A program made the translations under genes and the position numbers. Positions 10,345 through 22,300 of a stretch of DNA of 64,000 bases are shown in pieces. Source of the DNA: Molanna angustata (lineage: Eukaryota > Arthropoda > Insecta > Trichoptera > Molannidae). The stretch is taken from NCBI GenBank assembly GCA_963576475.1, contig OY754977.1:15734943-15798942 (forward strand), read 5' to 3'. Each line of letters begins with the position of its first letter. Within the stretch, counting starts at the first letter, position 1. A model generated the notes under the pieces. That model did not search any database. It saw nothing but the letters and a program-made list of their open reading frames with translations, and was not told the DNA's origin.

Positions 10345-11701
10345 TGAGAAGGTGTGTGATAGTGAAACAGATTTTGATATGCTTCAACACTTCCTTCCAC
10401 CAACAGTCAGCGATAGAGGCAATGAGACTCATGAAAATTTTACTCTCAGGGTCATGTTTTTAATCGTGAACTTATATGAAGACAAAATAAATTTAAACAA
10501 TTATATTAAATTAAATAAAAATATCAACTGAATATGAGAGATAATGATGTACTGCATTAGGAAGACAGAGAGATAACGCACTTTGAGATATTTACATTTT
10601 TATTGTAGAAATAAATTATAATACATGATTCTAAAATATCAAACTTTGTTTGTATAGTACCAACTATTTCCTATAAGAGGAAAATGAAAATTGAATATAA
10701 AAGCGAAATTTTTAAATATTTGTTATAAAAATAATGTTAAAGATTGAAACCTATATATAACATGAATTTACATCAAAATCAAATCAAACAAAATCTCTTT
10801 CATATCATACTCAAAATCATGATTTCAATCTATATTAGGTTCAAACATAATGGATTCACATTCATATATTCAGACAATAAAATCATAAAAGTATAACTCA
10901 TCATACAGCTATGGAGTAAACATTATAAAACAATATCGACTCGCAGCATGAATAAGGAGATCCCCTCGATGACCAATATCTTCAAATGAATCCGGTTGTA
11001 GAAGATGTATTTAGATTTTAAAATTCTCGTGACTATTTGTATCTTGATCCCTCCATGTTACAATAAAATCCAAGTGAAGAAATTTGTTTGTGTCCAAGTA
11101 AAAATCCAAATGAAGAAATTGTCTCCGACAATTTCCTATATGTGACTCCTTTGTCGTCAGTTATAAAATTTTAGGTTAGGCAGAATTAAATGTCGTACAT
11201 TTCATCGTCGTGTATATGCAAGCATGGTAATTGCAAAATAATATCCAAATAAAATATATTTCCAATGGAAAACTAAATGGAATAACATTCGAATAATCCA
11301 TTTGTAGAATTAAATAAAAATTATTTTCGTCAGAATGGGTGCGCAATATCAGGGTAGGATTGAATTTGGGATGACTGACATTTATATCAGCATCTAGATT
11401 ATAGAAAAGAAAACAGGATTATTGGTTTGAAAAATGATCTCTCGCCAAACTATCTTGACATACGAACACATAAAACAAACTTACCCCAAATTCAGAAATT
11501 CAAATCGACGTCGGCCGCCATTTTCCTACACTGGCCGTACCGCTTCGATAGGTGTATGCAAAAAGAAAGAATTTGACATAAGCTTTGCTAATCATAAAAA
11601 ATATTGCCACCTGACAAAAATCAATTTAGTGTGTTCGCACAAAAAAAAACTATAAATTCCCAATTATTAATTTTTCCCTATACATAATTTTCTATAACAT
11701 G

Positions 11702-11704
<3 letters not shown>
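10345..11704 (-). repeat. 5' LTR of the Gypsy element (full length, 1360 bp)
   Basis: It begins TG and ends CA on either strand. The inner edge is fixed by the adjacent primer-binding site and the outer edge by loss of identity with the left LTR copy beyond 898/11704. The shared 898 bp look identical to the partial left LTR. Confidence 0.9.
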
Positions 11705-11799
<95 letters not shown>

Positions 11800-11800
11800 T
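11705..11800. repeat. (TA)n microsatellite at the Gypsy insertion edge
   Basis: About 90 bases of pure AT alternation start directly at the LTR terminus, with one C interruption near 11794. The element therefore inserted into or beside a TA tract. Confidence 0.9.
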
Positions 11801-12450
11801 TTCAATAATAACTGTATGACCAATACAAAGATAGACCTGTTTTCATCAAACATTGCATCCTATAAAAAAGAACTGTTAAAATCAATAAATGGATATATAG
11901 TCTAATTAAGATGCCTATATTCTTGTGAAAAATCTAAATATATACTATAGAAAAATTATGGAAAAGTATGTATATATAAAACCTAACAAGTAAAATGTTA
12001 TGGCACTGAAATAATATATTATAAACAATAAATTCATTGAACTGTAAACATAAGCGAATGAAATCACAATTTGAAATAATCTGCGAGTTAACAAATATTT
12101 TTAATAACGTATTTTAAGATATTTATAAAAAAAGATGACAAATGAACAGTACGTAAATGTTTTACCCTAGATAAAAAAATGTACATAAAATATTTGTATG
12201 TTATGTACTTTTATTTGTCTCTATTTGTTGCTAAAAATAAGGAAATAGATATCATCTCCATTATCACTTGAAATATTCTTTTTTCGTATTTATTGAGAAT
12301 TTTTACCGAATAAACAATATAAAATGTAACTAATAACTAGGAAATACTGTAATTGGCGATATAAATAAGAAAATTATTTACTGTATACCTATAAATGTTT
12401 GTAAACAGCTGTTGTATTTCTTAATAAAACAAAATAAAATAAAATAAAAA
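11801..12450. other. AT-rich spacer, no gene seen
   Basis: No ORF, RNA gene or repeat that I recognise. It lies between two TA microsatellites. Confidence 0.5.
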
Positions 12451-12764
<314 letters not shown>

Positions 12765-12788
12765 ATATTTGATGTTTTCACGGGTGAA

Positions 12789-13158
<370 letters not shown>

Positions 13159-13960
13159 CCACGGCAACATTTCTGAAAGCAGCTAGCGCTCGTTGCGGGC
13201 CGAAACTTTCAGCTAGCAGCTAGCACGCGCTATGGCACGCGCTCTCTTGGCGTTCAACTCTGGTGGAAGACGGACGGTTTGGTGTGACGTCGTCATCGGT
13301 CGACACGTGCTCCCGATGGCGGCCATATTTTCGACGGCGCAGGAGGTCTGCTTGACAGGACACGTCACGCGCATGGACGCTGCCGGTGCTACGGAGCCAA
13401 GATGAGGGCATCAACAGGGCAGAGGCGTGGAGGCAGGGCGCAGTGTTGGGCCACCGCAGCAGGGAACGCGGCGGCTCGCAGATTGGACCACGAGGGGCTT
13501 TCCGTGTCGTCTGGGGCGTCGGTTCGCCTCCGGTGAGGCTCCCAGCTGGCCTGCCACCTCTGTCGAGATGCGCCTTCATAGCGTTTCCGTGTGACACGGA
13601 GCCAGTCATGGGTGACTGCCTTGCAGAGAAGAGGAAACTACGCCGAGTACGACAAGGACCTGCCAGCCTGACGCAGAGACTGGGCCCCGCCGGAACTTCA
13701 GCCACCACGTGGAAGACAGTGACATGCCTGGAGAAAGGATGTCGCTGTACCCTGGGGCTGCACCTTCTGGTTGGCGTCTCTTCGTGCTTGGTTGTGTTTA
13801 AGAGTTGGACTGTTATTCGTCGTTTTGTTTATTTATTTGTACTCTGTTGTTGTTGTGTTTGTTTTTTTTTTTTTTTATTTTTTAATTGCCATGGACGAAC
13901 AATGTTGATATTTTGAATAAATGCGCCGTACTACTACAATTTCATAGTGTCACCATCATT
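13159..13960 (+). other. Isolated GC-rich block ending in a poly(A) signal; possible solo LTR or element 3' end
   Basis: Base composition changes abruptly from AT-rich to clearly GC-rich at 13159 and back after about 13790. The block starts with short repeats of CAGCTAGC and ends with a T-rich run and AATAAA at 13916-13921, resembling an LTR or the 3' end of a retroelement. Frames of 162 and 176 codons on opposite strands overlap one another and show no recognisable domain, so neither is called as a gene. I found no terminal repeats or target duplication, and the identity is open. Confidence 0.35.
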
Positions 13961-14840
13961 TGTCTCTCCTTTTCTTCCCCACACCATGGCTTGATGTTTC
14001 CTTGTGGTAGACGAGAGGTCTCATCAAATTAAGATAGCAATGTGTGTAGGTATACAAACGTTTAAAAAATAAGCTTTTAGTAATATTATTGGTAAATGAT
14101 ATTTATTACAAACTAAAAAAATACCTATACGAGAATAAGACGAAATAATTGATATCATTATAAAGTCTTAACAAGTATAGGTACCTATGTACATTATTTT
14201 ATTCCACCTCGATACGGATTATGCCTAGTGAGGTGGATATGTTAATGTGAACTTATAAACTTATTTATTTATTCGAAAAAACAATTGAAAATACACAATA
14301 TTCTAATATTTACATGTTATATAAGGATAAATTGTTGACTCGATCTCATTTTATTTATTGTTATGTAAGGCTCATCTTCAATAAAAGAATTCCTCTTGTT
14401 TTGAAGTGAGTCACATTTCACAAAACATACAAAATATCTAAAACTAAGTATCTAAAGTTAATCTGGACATAATATTTTAGGAACAAACATAATATTGACA
14501 TAGATATATAATTATTAAGAACAAAATCTAAACAATCTATACTTACATAAAATGTATAAAATCTCAAAAAAGAAACAATCCTTACAAACAAAATAAAATT
14601 CAAAATAAAAAAAACGTAAATTTTACCAAGCACAATTAATTAAAATAAACAAGACGAAAACAAGAGAAAATTTACGAAATATGAATGATACCTACTGTAG
14701 GTATATACTTTACAACTTAAATCTACAAAAAGGAAAACAAAATGAATTATTCTTATTTTTTATTTGATTTATAAAAAAAAAACATTATTACAAGATACAG
14801 AAAAAGATACACGCGTGTAAAAGAAAGATTAAAAACTAAA
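13961..14840. other. AT-rich spacer left of the Bel-Pao element, no gene seen
   Basis: Only short frames without recognisable domains. It contains ordinary AT-rich sequence and an ATTTATTTATTTATTC tail-like run near 14260. Confidence 0.5.
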
Positions 14841-14845
14841 GAAGC

Positions 14846-15108
14846 TGTAGAAAACATCAGGTGATGGGTATAAAAGATGGAAGGTAGTGGACTGTATTTT
14901 TAAACGATCTCACCGATGCTTCTATATTCCTGGTTCACTGATTATTTTTTATTTTACACACATCCACACGCAGTGGTCTTCAAACTTGTACTGGTTAATT
15001 TCACTTGACACTTATTGTCACCCAAATTTATTTTGACAAGTGACAATTCTCATACATCGGTGAGGGGACAATGGCATGGAAGGGATTTAAAGGAAATATG
15101 CTTCTACA
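14846..15108 (-). repeat. 3' LTR of Bel-Pao element
   Basis: 263 bp, TG...CA ends, preceded by GAAGC. One mismatch to the other LTR. The adjoining inner bases read GAGTGGGCGG on the element strand, a short candidate polypurine tract. Confidence 0.95.
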
Positions 15109-15446
15109 TAACCGCCCACTCAAATTTTAAACAAAATTTGACGAATTGTACATATCACGGTGGCCACAAACAAAATTAACCTTTAACAAACTCATATCAC
15201 TAATGCAGCCATCACAAAATAAAACTCCACATTGTCCAATTCATGAAATTACAAACACACAAAAAAAATTCAATAACATACTATCCACAACAAATTCACA
15301 TTAAAAAAAATTCAAAAAGATAGTTCACAGACTATATCAATGAAAACAATAGACAGACCTTTCTGTCATAACGAAAACACATTTAACTTAATTGTTATAA
15401 TAACCAACTAAAACTATAAGACTAACATTATTCTTAACTATTTCTA
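15109..15446. other. Bel-Pao 3' untranslated region
   Basis: AT-rich stretch between the pol stop and the 3' LTR. No gene seen. Confidence 0.6.
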
Positions 15447-18400
15447 TTAAACATCTAAGGGACATATTTTCACAACAGGTCGAACAAATATTCCCTCTTT
15501 TGTCTTAACTTTTACCACCCGTACAATATTATCCTTTCCTGGCATGGTAGCCACAATTCTTCCCAATTTCCATTGTAAAGGATGTAGCCTTTCTTGTTTC
15601 ACTAACACTAAATCTCCCACCTGTATATTAGGCACTGAAGTGAACCACTTTTTACGCTGTTGAAGTGAAGTGAGGTATTCCACACTCCAACGTTTCCAAA
15701 AATCCTGATACATTCTTGTGATCATCTGCCATCTATCTAACCTATTCAATTTAATATCTGTGACGTCATACTCTGGAATACCAACCAATACCTCACTTAT
15801 AATAAAGTGAGCTGGCGTTAAGGCATCTACGCTGTCAATATCATTACACATTGGAACAAGTGGTCTGGAATTCACTACCGCCTCGATCTTAATCAATACT
15901 GTATTAAACTCCTCATAAGTCATCACTTGGTTGCCAACAACTCGCTTTAAGTGATACTTTATAGATCTTACGTTGATCTCATGTAGGCCACCAAAATGTG
16001 GACCTTTAGGAGGATTCAAATGCCAATCGATGCATTTTTCGAGACAGAAATTTCGAAAATCTGTATCCTGGATACAGTCACTATAAAATTTAAAAACTCC
16101 AGTCAAATATTTACGTGTGCCAACCAAATTTGTTCCGCAATCGCTATATACTGTAGTACATAAACCACGTCGAGATACAAATCTCTCTAAGCAAGCAATA
16201 AATGCACTAGTAGATAATTCATTAACAATTTCAATATGTATGGCCTTTGTAGTCATACATACGAAAACACAAAAGTATGCCTTATACGTTTTCGAATTGC
16301 GACGTTTATTTTCCTTCAAAATAAACGGCCCGCCTAAGTCAATTGATACGTTTATGAATGGTCGATGACGAGTAACCCGAATAGCTGGCAAGTCAGCCAT
16401 TATTGGCTGCACTGGTGAAGCACTAAATCGCTTACACACAAGACACTTTGACAAAACAGACTTAATTCTATTTCTCGCTGAAACAATCCAATATTTCCGT
16501 TGTATTAAATGTTGCAGTGATCTGGGACCCACATGCAAATATGATATATGAAAATAATTTATCAATAATTTTCCAAACTCACTATGCTTATGCAACAATA
16601 TTGGAAATTTCATTTTATCGGGTAGTGCAGAATATCTAATTCTTCCGCCCACTCTGACAAGTCCCTGTTTATCTATAAAACAATTCAACTTCTGCAGTTG
16701 AGGATTATCGCATTGATTTTTGTATTTTAACATATTAATATCCTTCATAAAATGTAAACTCTGATCATATTTTATAATTGCTTGTAAACTAATTTCCATT
16801 TCCCTATTACACAAATCTCCTTTAGTGCGATTATTAACATTCAACAGACAATTATTTTTAAACCTTAAAATCCAAGCTACTACACGTGTTAACTTTGTAT
16901 ATTTATTAGTTATGTTATACAATCCTAATATATCTTTATCTTCTAAAATTAAAGCATTAGATTGATTAACTAACCCTTTATATTCTGGCAATTGTGCAGG
17001 TACAATATAATCATCACACCGTGGCCATCTGTCAACAGGTTCTAACAGCCACTCTGGACCGTTTATCCACAACGTGTGACCAACTAATTCTTCTGGATAT
17101 AATCCTCTAGATGCACAATCTGCTGGATTACATTGAGATCTCACATGAAACCATTTTCCATGAGGCACGTTTTCCCAAGTACGTTCTATTCGATTTGCAA
17201 CAAATAATTTTAATAGATATGATGGTGTTTTAAGCCACGACAAAACAATACTAGAATCTGTGTACATATATACATCCTTTATAATAATTGCATCTTGAAA
17301 TACAGATAAAGTATATTTAATTAATTTTGATAATAATAATGCACCACAGAGCTCCAAGCGTGGTATCGTTTGCATCTTAATTGGAGCAACCGTCGACTTG
17401 GCAGTCACCAGAGATATTTGTTTACTGTCCTCAGTAACCAAATAACAAACAGCGCTATATCCGTCATTAGAGGCGTCAGAAAAGCCAACTAAATAACACT
17501 GACTATCAACGCTTGTTCCAAAAAACCTACTCAATTTAAATTCCTCTAATAAAGACATTTGATCAACTATTTTATTCCACTGCACTTTCATGGATTCTGG
17601 AATAATATCATCCCATCGCAATTTCATTTTCCACAAATTTTGAATGAAACTTTTCAATAAAAATGTAAAAGGAGTGATCCATCCTACAGGGTCATATACA
17701 GATGAAACGACCGATAGAATCATGCGCTTTGTATATTTAATATCAATTTTCTTAACCTGATAACTAAAAACATCATTCACAAAATCCAATTTAATTCCTA
17801 ATAATTTAATATGATTACTGTCTTCAGCAAAACAGATCACACTGCTATCAGATTTATTAAAATCTTGAATAAATTCAGGACAGTTAGTTGCCCATTTTGA
17901 CAATTCAAAACAACCACTTCGTAAAATAGAAATCAACTGATCTCGTAAAATAATAGCATCTTCAATATTATGATCACCGCATATAATATCATCTACATAT
18001 GTACTATTACGAAGAGCTTTAGCACCTAATGGGTATTTATCACTTTCATCCAAAGCTAACTGATTTATTGTTTGAATTGCATTATAGGGTGAGCTTCCTA
18101 AACCATATGTCACAGTGCATAACTCATATTCTTTGACAGGTTGTGACGGATCTTCTCGCCACAATACATGCTGATATCTTCTATCTTCTTGCCTGATAGA
18201 TATTTGTCTATACATTTTAGTTATGTCAGCAGAAAACCCGATTTTATAGATTCTAAACTTTAACAATAATTCGATTATATCCTTTTGCAACTTTGGACCT
18301 ACATGTAAATATTTGTTTAATGCACCAGTTGCGTTTGTATTAGAACTGCCATCAAAAACAACTCTCAATTTAGTAGATAAACTATCAGGTTTCAGAACAC

Positions 18401-19799
18401 AGTGATGAGGAATATAATATACATTTGGATCGCCTTGTAAAGGAACTTCTTTCATGTGTCCTAACATCTCATATTCCTTCATGAACTTTGTATATTCAAG
18501 TTTAATTTCCAAATTATTACAAAATTTTCTTTCCATATTAGTTAATCTTTTAAGAGCAAAACCAAAAGTACCAACACATGGTACGTGAATATCTTTTTTT
18601 AATAAGAGCGGTACTACAAATCTACCATCGTCATTACGATAATGTAAATCATTGTATAACTGAACACATTCCTCATCCGAATGTGACATTTTCCTACTAC
18701 TTGATACTGTGTTTACCTCTTCTATTTCCCAAAACCCTTTTAATTTTTCATCTAACACATCAGATGATACAAAACATGTTAACAACTCATTGTTATCATG
18801 TACAAAATCTTGACCTAAAATTACAAACCCAAATATGGTCTCAAATGCATATAAATCTTCTGATAATTTTTTACAATTTCCTGTAAACAATTTTCCGTAC
18901 ATGTCAGCACCTAATAATATATCAATATTACTGCTTTTCCAAAATTCATTATCTGCCAATTCTAAATCTTGAGTCAAAACTCTACACTGATGAGATAAAT
19001 CTCTCCTAGGCAAGTTTGATGGAAGCGCATCCACCACTACACTCTTTACAAATAGCGACTTGTTATATTTATTATTAAATAAACAAAATTGCATAGAACC
19101 CTTTACATCAATATTAGTAGAAGACAGCGTTGTCAATGATACAGAATGCCCTTTTGTATAGAATCCTATATTCTTACAAAACTTCCCAGACATCAAAGTA
19201 ACCTGACTTCCAGAATCAACTAAACACTTGGCCTTATAAAATTGCCCATCTTTTCCCTGGACATATCCTATAATTGTTCCTAATATCACTTGACCAATAG
19301 ATTCATTACCCCGAATCCCTTTATGGCAGATACCTACTACCGATGAATTATCAGTATGCAATAAAACATTATGTTTCCTATCACAAGTTTGACACTTTTT
19401 GTTAGACTTACAATCCTTTATCAGATGTTTTCCAAAACAACAAAAACATAATTTCAATTTAGAGACAATATCCTTTCTCTCTGATACAGTTTTATTAATA
19501 AATGTGTCACAATTGTGTATCGTATGACTACCCTTACACATATAGCATTCAAGTTGGCGAATATTACCTACAAACCCTTTGTCTGATTTATGATTATAAT
19601 TATTACGCTTTACTTGTGAATTACTCTGACGTGAAAATTTTAATACTTGCAATTGACTTCGAATTATTTCAAATATTCTATTTATTGAAGGAATTTCCTG
19701 AATATCTAATCTACTTTCCACTATTCGACGTGTAGATTCATCCAATTTATTAATAAATATAAATCCCCATACCTGATCTAACATTTTTTCACATTTCAT
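15447..19799 (-). CDS. pol: Bel-Pao Gag-Pol, main open part (1450 residues)
   Basis: Two adjacent zinc knuckles lie near residues 85-125 (CYMCKGSHTIHNC and a CX2C...H...C set). The aspartic protease follows (LVDSGSQVTLMS, near 192). The reverse transcriptase has DITKMYRQI and the catalytic STYVDDIICG near 600, and RNase H has GFSDASNDG near 773. Next come an integrase zinc finger (H...H...CLVC) and an integrase core with aspartates near 1150 (SIDLGGPF) and 1218 (SDCGTN) and glutamate near 1270 (FGGLHEI; many relatives have W before E). A DUF5641-like tail completes it (RKKWF..GDLVLVK). The ATG at 19799 is internal: the same frame continues upstream through 19839-20489, separated only by one TAA. 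No other break was seen. Confidence 0.93.
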   Translation of the reverse strand: MKCEKMLDQVWGFIFINKLDESTRRIVESRLDIQEIPSINRIFEIIRSQLQVLKFSRQSNSQVKRNNYNHKSDKGFVGNIRQLECYMCKGSHTIHNCDTFINKTVSERKDIVSKLKLCFCCFGKHLIKDCKSNKKCQTCDRKHNVLLHTDNSSVVGICHKGIRGNESIGQVILGTIIGYVQGKDGQFYKAKCLVDSGSQVTLMSGKFCKNIGFYTKGHSVSLTTLSSTNIDVKGSMQFCLFNNKYNKSLFVKSVVVDALPSNLPRRDLSHQCRVLTQDLELADNEFWKSSNIDILLGADMYGKLFTGNCKKLSEDLYAFETIFGFVILGQDFVHDNNELLTCFVSSDVLDEKLKGFWEIEEVNTVSSSRKMSHSDEECVQLYNDLHYRNDDGRFVVPLLLKKDIHVPCVGTFGFALKRLTNMERKFCNNLEIKLEYTKFMKEYEMLGHMKEVPLQGDPNVYYIPHHCVLKPDSLSTKLRVVFDGSSNTNATGALNKYLHVGPKLQKDIIELLLKFRIYKIGFSADITKMYRQISIRQEDRRYQHVLWREDPSQPVKEYELCTVTYGLGSSPYNAIQTINQLALDESDKYPLGAKALRNSTYVDDIICGDHNIEDAIILRDQLISILRSGCFELSKWATNCPEFIQDFNKSDSSVICFAEDSNHIKLLGIKLDFVNDVFSYQVKKIDIKYTKRMILSVVSSVYDPVGWITPFTFLLKSFIQNLWKMKLRWDDIIPESMKVQWNKIVDQMSLLEEFKLSRFFGTSVDSQCYLVGFSDASNDGYSAVCYLVTEDSKQISLVTAKSTVAPIKMQTIPRLELCGALLLSKLIKYTLSVFQDAIIIKDVYMYTDSSIVLSWLKTPSYLLKLFVANRIERTWENVPHGKWFHVRSQCNPADCASRGLYPEELVGHTLWINGPEWLLEPVDRWPRCDDYIVPAQLPEYKGLVNQSNALILEDKDILGLYNITNKYTKLTRVVAWILRFKNNCLLNVNNRTKGDLCNREMEISLQAIIKYDQSLHFMKDINMLKYKNQCDNPQLQKLNCFIDKQGLVRVGGRIRYSALPDKMKFPILLHKHSEFGKLLINYFHISYLHVGPRSLQHLIQRKYWIVSARNRIKSVLSKCLVCKRFSASPVQPIMADLPAIRVTRHRPFINVSIDLGGPFILKENKRRNSKTYKAYFCVFVCMTTKAIHIEIVNELSTSAFIACLERFVSRRGLCTTVYSDCGTNLVGTRKYLTGVFKFYSDCIQDTDFRNFCLEKCIDWHLNPPKGPHFGGLHEINVRSIKYHLKRVVGNQVMTYEEFNTVLIKIEAVVNSRPLVPMCNDIDSVDALTPAHFIISEVLVGIPEYDVTDIKLNRLDRWQMITRMYQDFWKRWSVEYLTSLQQRKKWFTSVPNIQVGDLVLVKQERLHPLQWKLGRIVATMPGKDNIVRVVKVKTKEGIFVRPVVKICPLDV

Positions 19800-19838
19800 A
19801 TTTGACAGAGCTAATATATTTTCATTAAATGTATGATA

Positions 19839-20489
19839 TTATTCGCTTAATTGCCCTACATTTTCACCAACTAAAGATTTGCATTGAAACATTTTATTCA
19901 TGTAATATTCAAATTGTAATCTTGTATTAGTATAATGTCCACACAATGTACTCCAAGCAATATTATAATTATCACTAATCAGTGGTAAATTAACAAATGT
20001 TGATGCAAATCCCTTTATGGACGTTCGCAAATAATGAAATTTTTCTATGTCTGTATATCCAATATTATCATGAATCAATGACACAAACATGTCATGAAAC
20101 GAATTCCAATTTTCGACGTTGGAATCAAAAACAGGTAAATTTATTATAGGAGCTCTCTGAATTTTATTACATACATCAGTTGCATTTATTTTCACACCAT
20201 TAGATAAACGATTTTTAATTCTCATTATTTCAAAATACATAATGTCACATTTCTGAATTATTTCACTCAATTCCTTTAATGCTGTATCACATTTGGTATC
20301 AGTATATATTCCAATCAAGCTGTCACTTAATTCATTGACCAATTTATACCATTCGTCAACTCTCTGACATCTAGCTAAAAATATTTCATCTTGTTCAATA
20401 TTGCCTTTTTCACACAGATCTCTTAATTCATATGTATTCCTAATTCTAGAAATAGCATTTAACATCCTTGCTTTAATGTTATCAGCCAT
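19839..20489 (-). pseudogene. gag: Bel-Pao Gag N-terminal part, cut by a premature TAA
   Basis: A 216-residue frame with the DUF1759-type Gag signature (INLPVFDSNVENWNSFHDMFVSLIH, then KFHYLRTSIKGFA). It starts at the first ATG after the leader and ends at TAA (19839-19841). The downstream gag-pol frame is in the same phase (the starts differ by 690 bases, a multiple of three), and sequence between the stop and the next methionine still reads like Gag. Bel-Pao elements normally encode one continuous polyprotein, so this stop is most simply a nonsense mutation. Regulated readthrough is possible but unsupported. Confidence 0.85.
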
Positions 20490-20770
20490 TTTAAAACTTT
20501 AAACTTATACTTATAAACTATAATTACATGCAAACACAAATTCACTGTATCAATAATAATGTGGTATTTTATTCTACCCGACTGCATTCACAATAATGTT
20601 ATTAACATTAATATGGTACCTTATTATACCTCACAATAATCACAAAATAATATTATGTGATAATTAATCACCACAATATTGTAACAAAATTGAGTACCTA
20701 CAAATTACTATTTGAAACCACCGCAACATGCAGAATTCGCAACAAATAACACAAAAAAACACTTCAAATT

Positions 20771-20785
20771 CGGTTAGAAGGGCCA
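20771..20785 (-). promoter_or_regulatory. Candidate primer-binding site of Bel-Pao element
   Basis: On the element strand TGGCCCTTCTAACCG begins eight bases inside the 5' LTR. It starts with the TGG expected from pairing to a tRNA CCA end, but I could not match it to a specific tRNA. Confidence 0.4.
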
Positions 20786-20793
20786 AAATATTA

Positions 20794-21056
20794 TGTAGAA
20801 AACATCAGGTGATGGGTATAAAAGATGGAAGGTAGTGGACTGTATTTTTAAACGATCTCACCGATGCTTCTATATTCCTGGTTCACTGATTATTTTTTAT
20901 TTTACACACATCTACACGCAGTGGTCTTCAAACTTGTACTGGTTAATTTCACTTGACACTTATTGTCACCCAAATTTATTTTGACAAGTGACAATTCTCA
21001 TACATCGGTGAGGGGACAATGGCATGGAAGGGATTTAAAGGAAATATGCTTCTACA
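20794..21056 (-). repeat. 5' LTR of Bel-Pao element
   Basis: Partner of 14846-15108, followed by target duplication GAAGC. The region 20490-20793 between this LTR and the gag start is the untranslated leader. Confidence 0.95.
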
Positions 21057-21061
21057 GAAGC

Positions 21062-21945
21062 AAAAAAGAAATACAGAATGAAGTGAATATAATTTACAAA
21101 TCAGTCAATATTTGATAAGTATATTTTATTTTTCTTTTGAAATTACTTATTAAATTCAGTTGCCAGTGTCAAATCTGTTTCGAGTTGGTTGAACAACACC
21201 ACCCTATTGTACGTGTATTACATATATACTGATTTGTGTTCATTATTTTAATATGTCCAAACCGTCTCATGGCATTATTTCATTTCAATCGATTTCAAAA
21301 TTGTTTCAAAGGGAGAGGTATTTTTATTATTATTTTAATTATATACTTCTTATGTTTACAAATAATTTATTCTTTCAAACATTGAAACATCTTCTCGCTG
21401 TATATTCTTATTAATGATATTATTTAAAAAATAATTTATTCTGCTTTCACGTATCTATCGCCTTTTTCCTTGCAAGTTGGTACTACGACTGCATTATGGA
21501 TGTATTTATAAATATGATCGGTGTCTACGATTGAATTTCATCATTGTAAACTCACACCTATTCTCCTACAATGTTGTCACTCTATTTTTTATCGGATTTT
21601 TCTATACACAAAAAGGAACTGTTGGAATTCAGAGTCAACTTTGAGTCGTTCCCTTATCTCCGCTGTCGCAAAGGAAAAAAATATCACACACCGATAAAGA
21701 AATACAGGAATTTAAGAGATGTTTTCAATTTTGGTGAATAGCGAGTTTTTCTAGAAATTCCTAGAATCTCGACTGTCAATTATTTAACAGAAGAACTCGG
21801 CGAGAAGCTTAACTTCACACGTTTCTTTACTTTTTTTGTACGTATGGAAGAATACAAGTGTGATACTTTACATTTCCTCAATATGATAGGCACATTAACT
21901 TGACTTAGTGAATTCATAGCATGTCAAAATTATTATTTGTCTAAT
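21062..21945. other. AT-rich spacer, no gene seen
   Basis: No recognisable coding, RNA or repeat feature. Confidence 0.5.
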
Positions 21946-21949
21946 AGTC

Positions 21950-22300
21950 TGAGAGATATCGACATTTTCGATGAATTATTTTGTAATGGGTGTTTTTTTT
22001 AAATTACCTTTCTAATTGGTAAAATATAGGTCTGGCACCTGGGAGTGGTTGCGTGTACCAGTGCGCATCCTCTTTATAGGTGAACAATGCAATTTTTAAG
22101 ATTATTTAATTATAATTTGTATTTGTATGTTATTTGTAACTATAAAATTCGTCAAACAAGTTTCATTAAATCAGATATATGGTAGAAGAGCACAAAAAGG
22201 ACTTACAAAGATTCAAATGATACTTAAATCTGCAATTTTCACCAATAGAAAGAGGATGCGCACTGATAAACGCAACCACTCCCAGGTGCCAGACTTACCT
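21950..22300. repeat. Dispersed MITE-like repeat with internal inverted arms, copy 1
   Basis: Arms at 22028-22075 and 22249-22296 are inverted copies containing GGCACCTGGGAGTGGTTGCG, continuing more weakly inward. The left part, from GAGAGATAT near 21951 through the arm, recurs at 48728-48852. No ORF of interest. It is probably a non-autonomous DNA transposon; the ends are not resolved. Confidence 0.6.

Larger units (their letters stand above)
1..11704 (-). mobile_element. Ty3/Gypsy LTR retrotransposon, nearly complete, recent
   Basis: The element is read on the minus strand: 5' LTR (10345-11704), primer-binding site, about 2 kb of leader, gag, pol, a long 3' non-coding part that contains a Penelope-like insertion, and the 3' LTR, which runs off the left edge. 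The two LTRs agree at every base I compared over the shared 898 bp, so the insertion is young. The pol order (protease, reverse transcriptase, RNase H, integrase) places it in Ty3/Gypsy. I see no envelope ORF between pol and the 3' LTR. Its right edge abuts a (TA)n tract; the left edge lies outside the window, so a target duplication cannot be tested. Confidence 0.93.
14846..21056 (-). mobile_element. Bel-Pao LTR retrotransposon, complete LTR to LTR
   Basis: Both 263-bp LTRs begin TG and end CA and differ at a single base (C at 14965, T at 20913). The 5-bp target duplication GAAGC lies at 14841-14845 and 21057-21061. One long minus-strand gag-pol frame fills the interior, interrupted by a single stop. 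The protein order (DUF1759-type Gag, double zinc knuckle, DSG protease, reverse transcriptase, RNase H, integrase, DUF5641-type tail) is that of Bel-Pao. Confidence 0.95.

Noticed and set aside
13220..13916. 162- and 176-codon ORFs on opposite strands in the GC-rich block
   Set aside because: GC-rich sequence has few stops; the two frames overlap each other, show no domain, and the plus one ends in residues encoded by a T-run.
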